A stretch of 8,787 bases of DNA. Source: Bacteroidales bacterium (GTDB lineage Bacteria > Bacteroidota > Bacteroidia > Bacteroidales > UBA12077). Made by a program: the position numbers and the translations under genes. Positions within the stretch are counted from its first letter, which is position 1. Each line of letters begins with the position of its first letter. The notes under the pieces were generated by a model, which was not told where the DNA came from, did not search any database, and saw nothing but the letters and a program-made list of their open reading frames with translations. This document shows positions 5,753-8,787 of the stretch, one piece after another. The DNA lies in contig DAOVYZ010000111.1 of the NCBI GenBank assembly GCA_030635365.1, positions 1 to 8,787 on the forward strand. Direction: 5' to 3'.

Positions 5753-7537
5753 ATGAGAAAAAAATTACTTATTCCAATCGCATGTATCTTACTTTTATTT
5801 TCTTGTAAAAAAGAAGACGAACTAGACAAACCTACCACCTTTATTGCATCAGATGGAACATATATTGGTGTTGTACATTTGGCATATGAAGAAGTTTCCG
5901 GAGCCGAAAATTATATTGTTTACAGGTTAAATAACGAAACTGCAGAATGGCAGGAAATTAATTGGAATCCATCCACAATTTGGGATGATCAAGGTTTTAT
6001 GTTAACTAATAACAAAATCACCCCGGGCCAAAAATATCAATATAAATTCAATACCCATGCAGAGGACCCGGGTTTTGGGCCTTATAGTGAAATTGAAACC
6101 GGATATGCTTTTGATCCTAAAAAAGCAACAATTACTGAAGTTACAAGAGATTATGAGAAAAGTGAAAACTTAATTGTTTGGACTGACCCGAATGATTATG
6201 ATCCAATACAAAATTTAGTTTCTAAAGAATACATCTTGTATTCTACAACAGAAGATAATTTAACAAATTTCCGCAAACTAACTACAACAACCAATTTGTC
6301 ATACAAAAATTATATAAATTCATATGATGTAGATAAAGTATTTTACTATAAGATAGTAACAAAATATACTTATTTAATTAATGATCAACACGGAAGTTCT
6401 TTCCATGGATATTATGAAATAGAAAGTGACCTAACAAAAGAAGGAAGTGGAGGAGATGGCCCTGATATTGTTAGTTATACAAAAACGGATTTGGGCACTA
6501 TTGTTACATCCGGCGATGCCATTACATTTACAGAAATTAAACAAACCGGAAGTAATATTTATTTAGGTATTCTTAAAAATGTTAATATAGTCGGTTATGG
6601 TTCACCGGCTGTGTACACACTTAATGGAAACTCGTGGGCAGAAACCGGGGGTACTTTGCCTTCATATATATCAAGCTCCACTTCAATTAGTAAAATGGGA
6701 ATTGCGGCTAGTACTTCTAAAACTTATTTAGCTGCTCTTGAATCTGATTCTATATATATTCTTGAGTCTGATGGCTCAACATGGTCTAACAATCTGGCTG
6801 TTGGGAATTTGGGATTTACAGATGCTCCTTCTGCCATGGATATTGAAGTTTTAAATAACGAATTGTATTTAGCTGCCAAAGTATATCCTGACTGGGATTT
6901 AAAAATATTTAAATGGACAGGATCTGTCTGGGAAACTGTTGGAGGAGATGGAGAAGGTTTTATTACCAGCAGTTTAGATGTTTCTGAAGTTACTCTAAAT
7001 AATTTTGGAGAAACATTATACCTATCATATTTAGTCAAAAACTCTGATTATAATCACACACTTCATATTAAACATTTGAATGGGAGTAGCTGGGAAAGTG
7101 ATCTTGAATGGACTGCTGATAATATTATGTCAGTAAAAATTGCAAAAGGGTCAACAGATATTTACATTAGTTCAAGTACTCAGGCTTTTGCTAACTACAA
7201 GGGTGGAGTTTATAAAGTTGCATCATCATCAACCGTTGAGGAATTAATATCGGATAATGATAATTGGTTTTATACCCCCTATGGTTTAACTGTTGACAGT
7301 GATGGAAAAGTAATTATTTGTTCGCATAAACTTGTATCTGAATCAGTCCATTATCCATTTTTAAATCTTTATGATGGCAGTAAGTGGAATACGATATCAG
7401 GTGATTTTTCCGATGGAATAAAACCCGTGTCTGTACATGCAGACGGAACAAATATCATTTACGTTTATAGTGATAAAAACAATACCACAAGTTGGAACCA
7501 AACGAAGTCAATAAAATCAATAAAATTTACAAAATAA
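5753..7537 (+). CDS. Surface lipoprotein with FN3-like domains and propeller-like repeats
   Basis: The 594-residue protein begins with a lipoprotein signal peptide: MRKK, a hydrophobic core and lipobox LFSC with the lipidated Cys at 18. The following KKEDE matches the Lys-plus-acidic export signal that sends Bacteroidota lipoproteins to the cell surface. Residues about 28-118 look like a fibronectin type III domain (ASDGTYIG at 32-39, then SGAENYIVYR, KYQYKF and GPYSE). Residues 124-226 may be a second one. After a Gly-rich linker (231-237) come repeats about 49 residues long, each with a [DNT]G.xW signature at 291, 340, 389, 443 and 541, plus a degenerate one near 487-498 and TTSW (578-581). 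This is consistent with a six- or seven-bladed beta-propeller. It probably binds a ligand or partner outside the cell; the substrate is unknown. It has its own promoter and terminator. Confidence 0.88.
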   Translation: MRKKLLIPIACILLLFSCKKEDELDKPTTFIASDGTYIGVVHLAYEEVSGAENYIVYRLNNETAEWQEINWNPSTIWDDQGFMLTNNKITPGQKYQYKFNTHAEDPGFGPYSEIETGYAFDPKKATITEVTRDYEKSENLIVWTDPNDYDPIQNLVSKEYILYSTTEDNLTNFRKLTTTTNLSYKNYINSYDVDKVFYYKIVTKYTYLINDQHGSSFHGYYEIESDLTKEGSGGDGPDIVSYTKTDLGTIVTSGDAITFTEIKQTGSNIYLGILKNVNIVGYGSPAVYTLNGNSWAETGGTLPSYISSSTSISKMGIAASTSKTYLAALESDSIYILESDGSTWSNNLAVGNLGFTDAPSAMDIEVLNNELYLAAKVYPDWDLKIFKWTGSVWETVGGDGEGFITSSLDVSEVTLNNFGETLYLSYLVKNSDYNHTLHIKHLNGSSWESDLEWTADNIMSVKIAKGSTDIYISSSTQAFANYKGGVYKVASSSTVEELISDNDNWFYTPYGLTVDSDGKVIICSHKLVSESVHYPFLNLYDGSKWNTISGDFSDGIKPVSVHADGTNIIYVYSDKNNTTSWNQTKSIKSIKFTK

Positions 7538-7543
7538 AAAACC

Positions 7544-7571
7544 AAAAAACCTCTCAATGAGAGGTTTTTTT
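7544..7571. terminator. Bidirectional rho-independent terminator
   Basis: CCTCTC (7550-7555) and GAGAGG (7559-7564) form a stem around AAT. It is extended by six A at 7544-7549 and at least six T at 7565-7570, so both strands show a hairpin followed by a U tract. It lies between the convergent lipoprotein and SiaC-like genes and can end both transcripts. The minus-strand stop codon overlaps its edge. Confidence 0.92.
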
Positions 7572-7986
7572 ATTCTATTTCTAATTCAGATTCATCCTCA
7601 AAAGGTTTATAATTAAAAGGGAAATCGAGTGCCTCCGATATCATTTCACCTTCTTCAAGCATATCTTCATCTTCAGGATCATAATACCAATTAATATTTA
7701 ATTCAACTCCTTGTTCATGTATTTTTTTAAATTTCCCCAATAACTCATAAATAATTTTAACCGTTGCAGTGTTAAAATAGATAAATTTAAAATCAATTGA
7801 TAACTTCTCAACTTGTTTAGATTTCACCTTATCCTCTTCAAACTGATCAATAAAATCATACAGTGGTTTATAAAAATCTCGTGCATTTTCAGGTTTTGAT
7901 ACTTTTAGAAAACTTAATGTATTATTGTCTACATCAAAATTAATTTCAGGAGTAACTTTAGAAGATTCTATTTTTAATGAGTTCAT
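7570..7986 (-). CDS. SiaC-family (DUF1987) regulatory phosphoprotein
   Basis: The 138-residue acidic, soluble protein matches the SiaC/DUF1987 family. Signatures are KVTPEINFD (10-18), the PENA segment (32-35), the core DFKFIYFNTATVKIIYELL (65-83) and INWYYDPEDEDMLEEGE (98-114), then FPFNY (122-126). In Pseudomonas aeruginosa, SiaC is phosphorylated on a Thr by the kinase SiaB, dephosphorylated by the PP2C-type SiaA, and when unphosphorylated activates the diguanylate cyclase SiaD. Thr73 in YFNTAT is the equivalent position. No SiaA, SiaB or cyclase gene is nearby, so its partners must lie elsewhere or differ. The fold resembles STAS/anti-sigma antagonist proteins. The ATG at 7986 gives the family N-terminus. 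The acidic tail (129-138) is slightly longer than usual. Confidence 0.88.
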   Translation of the reverse strand: MNSLKIESSKVTPEINFDVDNNTLSFLKVSKPENARDFYKPLYDFIDQFEEDKVKSKQVEKLSIDFKFIYFNTATVKIIYELLGKFKKIHEQGVELNINWYYDPEDEDMLEEGEMISEALDFPFNYKPFEDESELEIE

Positions 7987-8003
7987 TTCTGTACATAATT
8001 TAA

Positions 8004-8024
8004 TTATACGTAACTTATACGTAA
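8004..8024. promoter_or_regulatory. Two TTATACGTAA direct repeats upstream of the SiaC-like gene
   Basis: TTATACGTAA occurs at 8004-8013 and 8015-8024, an 11-bp offset close to one helical turn. Each copy contains the palindrome TACGTA. They lie 18-38 bases upstream of the SiaC-like start codon, where an operator would be expected. No clear -33/-7 pair is visible there. A regulatory role is inferred only from position and repetition. Confidence 0.4.
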
Positions 8025-8063
8025 AAAATTAAATTTATTTACAAAATAAGGCAAAAAAATATT

Positions 8064-8090
8064 AAAAAGCCGGATCAATGCGACCCAGCT
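8064..8090 (-). terminator. Rho-independent terminator of the right-edge minus-strand gene
   Basis: On the minus strand AGCTGGGTC (from 8090) pairs with GATCCGGCT (to 8068) around GCATT and is followed by a run of T. Two of the nine pairs are G-U in this transcript, whereas the plus-strand RNA would have A-C mismatches there, so it should work mainly for the minus strand. It lies about 60 bases after the stop of the right-edge gene. Confidence 0.75.
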
Positions 8091-8106
8091 AATTAACCAA
8101 AATCTA

Positions 8107-8122
8107 TTGCTTATTTAAGCAA
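8107..8122. repeat. 16-bp hairpin palindrome
   Basis: TTGCTTA (8107-8113) and TAAGCAA (8116-8122) form perfect seven-base arms around TT. It lies between the stop codon of the right-edge gene and that gene's terminator. It may protect the 3' end of the mRNA or be incidental. Confidence 0.5.
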
Positions 8123-8149
8123 CTAACCACTATCTACGATTAACTGGTT

Positions 8150-8787
8150 CTAATTATTAACTTCTATTTCTTCTGTTACTCCATTTACTGTAATTGTATA
8201 TTTGTTATCGCAAGTACCGTCACCATAATTAATTTTGTAAGTGTCTTTGTTGTATGTTCCTTCTTCAATTCCACTAACAGGAATCCAATACTTACAATCA
8301 AAATTGCTTACTACAGGCTCAATAATATCCCATGTGTAGGTATCGCCTAACGAACTTTCATAGCTAAAGCTTCCTTCGAGCATTGTATAAGAATTAAAAG
8401 TAAACTTAGATTTGAAATTAGAGATATAAGTTATTACTTCGCCATTATCTAAAGTAATCTTCATATCTTCTTCGTTGGCCGATATTTCTTCATAATCTTG
8501 GCTAAACCAATTGTAGAAAGAAGTAGAGTCTCCAAAATCATCTTCATTCCAGGTTCCTGTCCACTGACTTTCGCCTTTGTAATAACCATTAATTGTCATA
8601 CCCCAGGCCGAGTAGTTTTCATAAATATCTTCATATACATAACCATTTTCATCCATTTTCCATTTCCAGGTTACTTTTCCTTTAATAAGTTCTCCCCATT
8701 CTTCGCATCCCTCTTCGCCGTAATCCATTACCATTACATCAAAACCTTCTTCATCAATATAATTTGTAATTTCGGCACAAGTTTCCC
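8150..8787 (-). CDS. C-terminal part of a secreted or lipoprotein-like protein of unknown function (cut by window edge)
   Basis: The frame is open from the right edge to the TAG at 8150-8152, giving 211 visible codons. The first visible Met is internal, because 17 more in-frame codons (including a Cys) precede it, so the true start lies outside the window. The sequence is rich in Tyr, Trp, Asp, Glu and Gly, as in Bacteroidota surface beta-sandwich proteins. Near the visible start is MDYGEEGCEEWG, then GKVTWKWKMDENG, ENYSAWGMTINGYYKGE and WTGTWN. Near the end is a second similar unit: CKYWIPVSG, INYGDGTCDN and YTITVNG. Such DYG..C and YGDGTCDN modules recur in Bacteroidota hypothetical lipoproteins, but I know of no function. 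A signal peptide cannot be checked because the N-terminus is missing. A terminator follows downstream. Confidence 0.8.
   Translation of the reverse strand, partial: ETCAEITNYIDEEGFDVMVMDYGEEGCEEWGELIKGKVTWKWKMDENGYVYEDIYENYSAWGMTINGYYKGESQWTGTWNEDDFGDSTSFYNWFSQDYEEISANEEDMKITLDNGEVITYISNFKSKFTFNSYTMLEGSFSYESSLGDTYTWDIIEPVVSNFDCKYWIPVSGIEEGTYNKDTYKINYGDGTCDNKYTITVNGVTEEIEVNN

Noticed and set aside
6724..7038. 104-codon minus-strand frame inside the lipoprotein gene
   Set aside because: It is antisense to the propeller-like repeats, with no start context or motif.

Overview
The window looks like a chromosomal segment of a Bacteroidota bacterium, probably from a Bacteroidales/Marinilabiliales-like or related lineage. 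Several things point there. The DNA is AT-rich and genes lack Shine-Dalgarno sequences. Promoters match the Bacteroidota form (TTTG, about 19 bp, TAnnTTTG). A DUF3822-like gene sits directly before rsmD. One lipoprotein carries the Lys plus acidic residues after its lipid cysteine that mark surface export in this phylum. The finer taxonomic placement is a guess.

Layout. 1-200: the end of a 41-bp tandem repeat array, each unit able to fold into a hairpin. 201-1103 (+): a CDF-family Zn/Cd efflux transporter. 1104-1329: a convergent intergenic gap holding a long palindrome with 15-bp arms. 1330-2751 (-): a RecD2/Dda-like SF1B DNA helicase. 2752-2838: a divergent promoter region with two face-to-face -7 elements. 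2839-4862 (+): a tight three-gene operon made of a membrane-anchored pseudopilin-like protein, a DUF3822-like protein, and the 16S rRNA methyltransferase RsmD, which begins with TTG inside the previous gene. 4901-5135: a strong promoter, a broken 5' copy of tRNA-Asp interrupted by an 18-bp palindrome, the intact tRNA-Asp(GTC) and its terminator. 5139-5611: a scar in which a truncated GIY-YIG nuclease gene meets, tail to tail, a frameshifted C-terminal fragment of a group II intron reverse transcriptase/maturase. 5696-7571: a promoter, a large surface lipoprotein (FN3-like plus propeller-like repeats) and a bidirectional terminator. 7570-7986 (-): a SiaC/DUF1987 phosphoprotein. 8064-8122: a hairpin terminator and a second palindrome. 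8150 to the right edge (-): the C-terminal part of a cysteine-containing secreted or lipoprotein-like protein, cut by the window.

Most genes are separate housekeeping or accessory units rather than one pathway. The three-gene 2839-4862 operon is the only clear co-transcribed block; its first two proteins recall the pseudopilin and PilM-like parts of type IV pilus machines, but that is inference. The most unusual stretch is 4900-5620: a partial tRNA duplication with a palindrome replacing D-loop bases, followed at once by two decayed mobile-type genes. I found no complete, demonstrably new multi-gene defence or mobile system.
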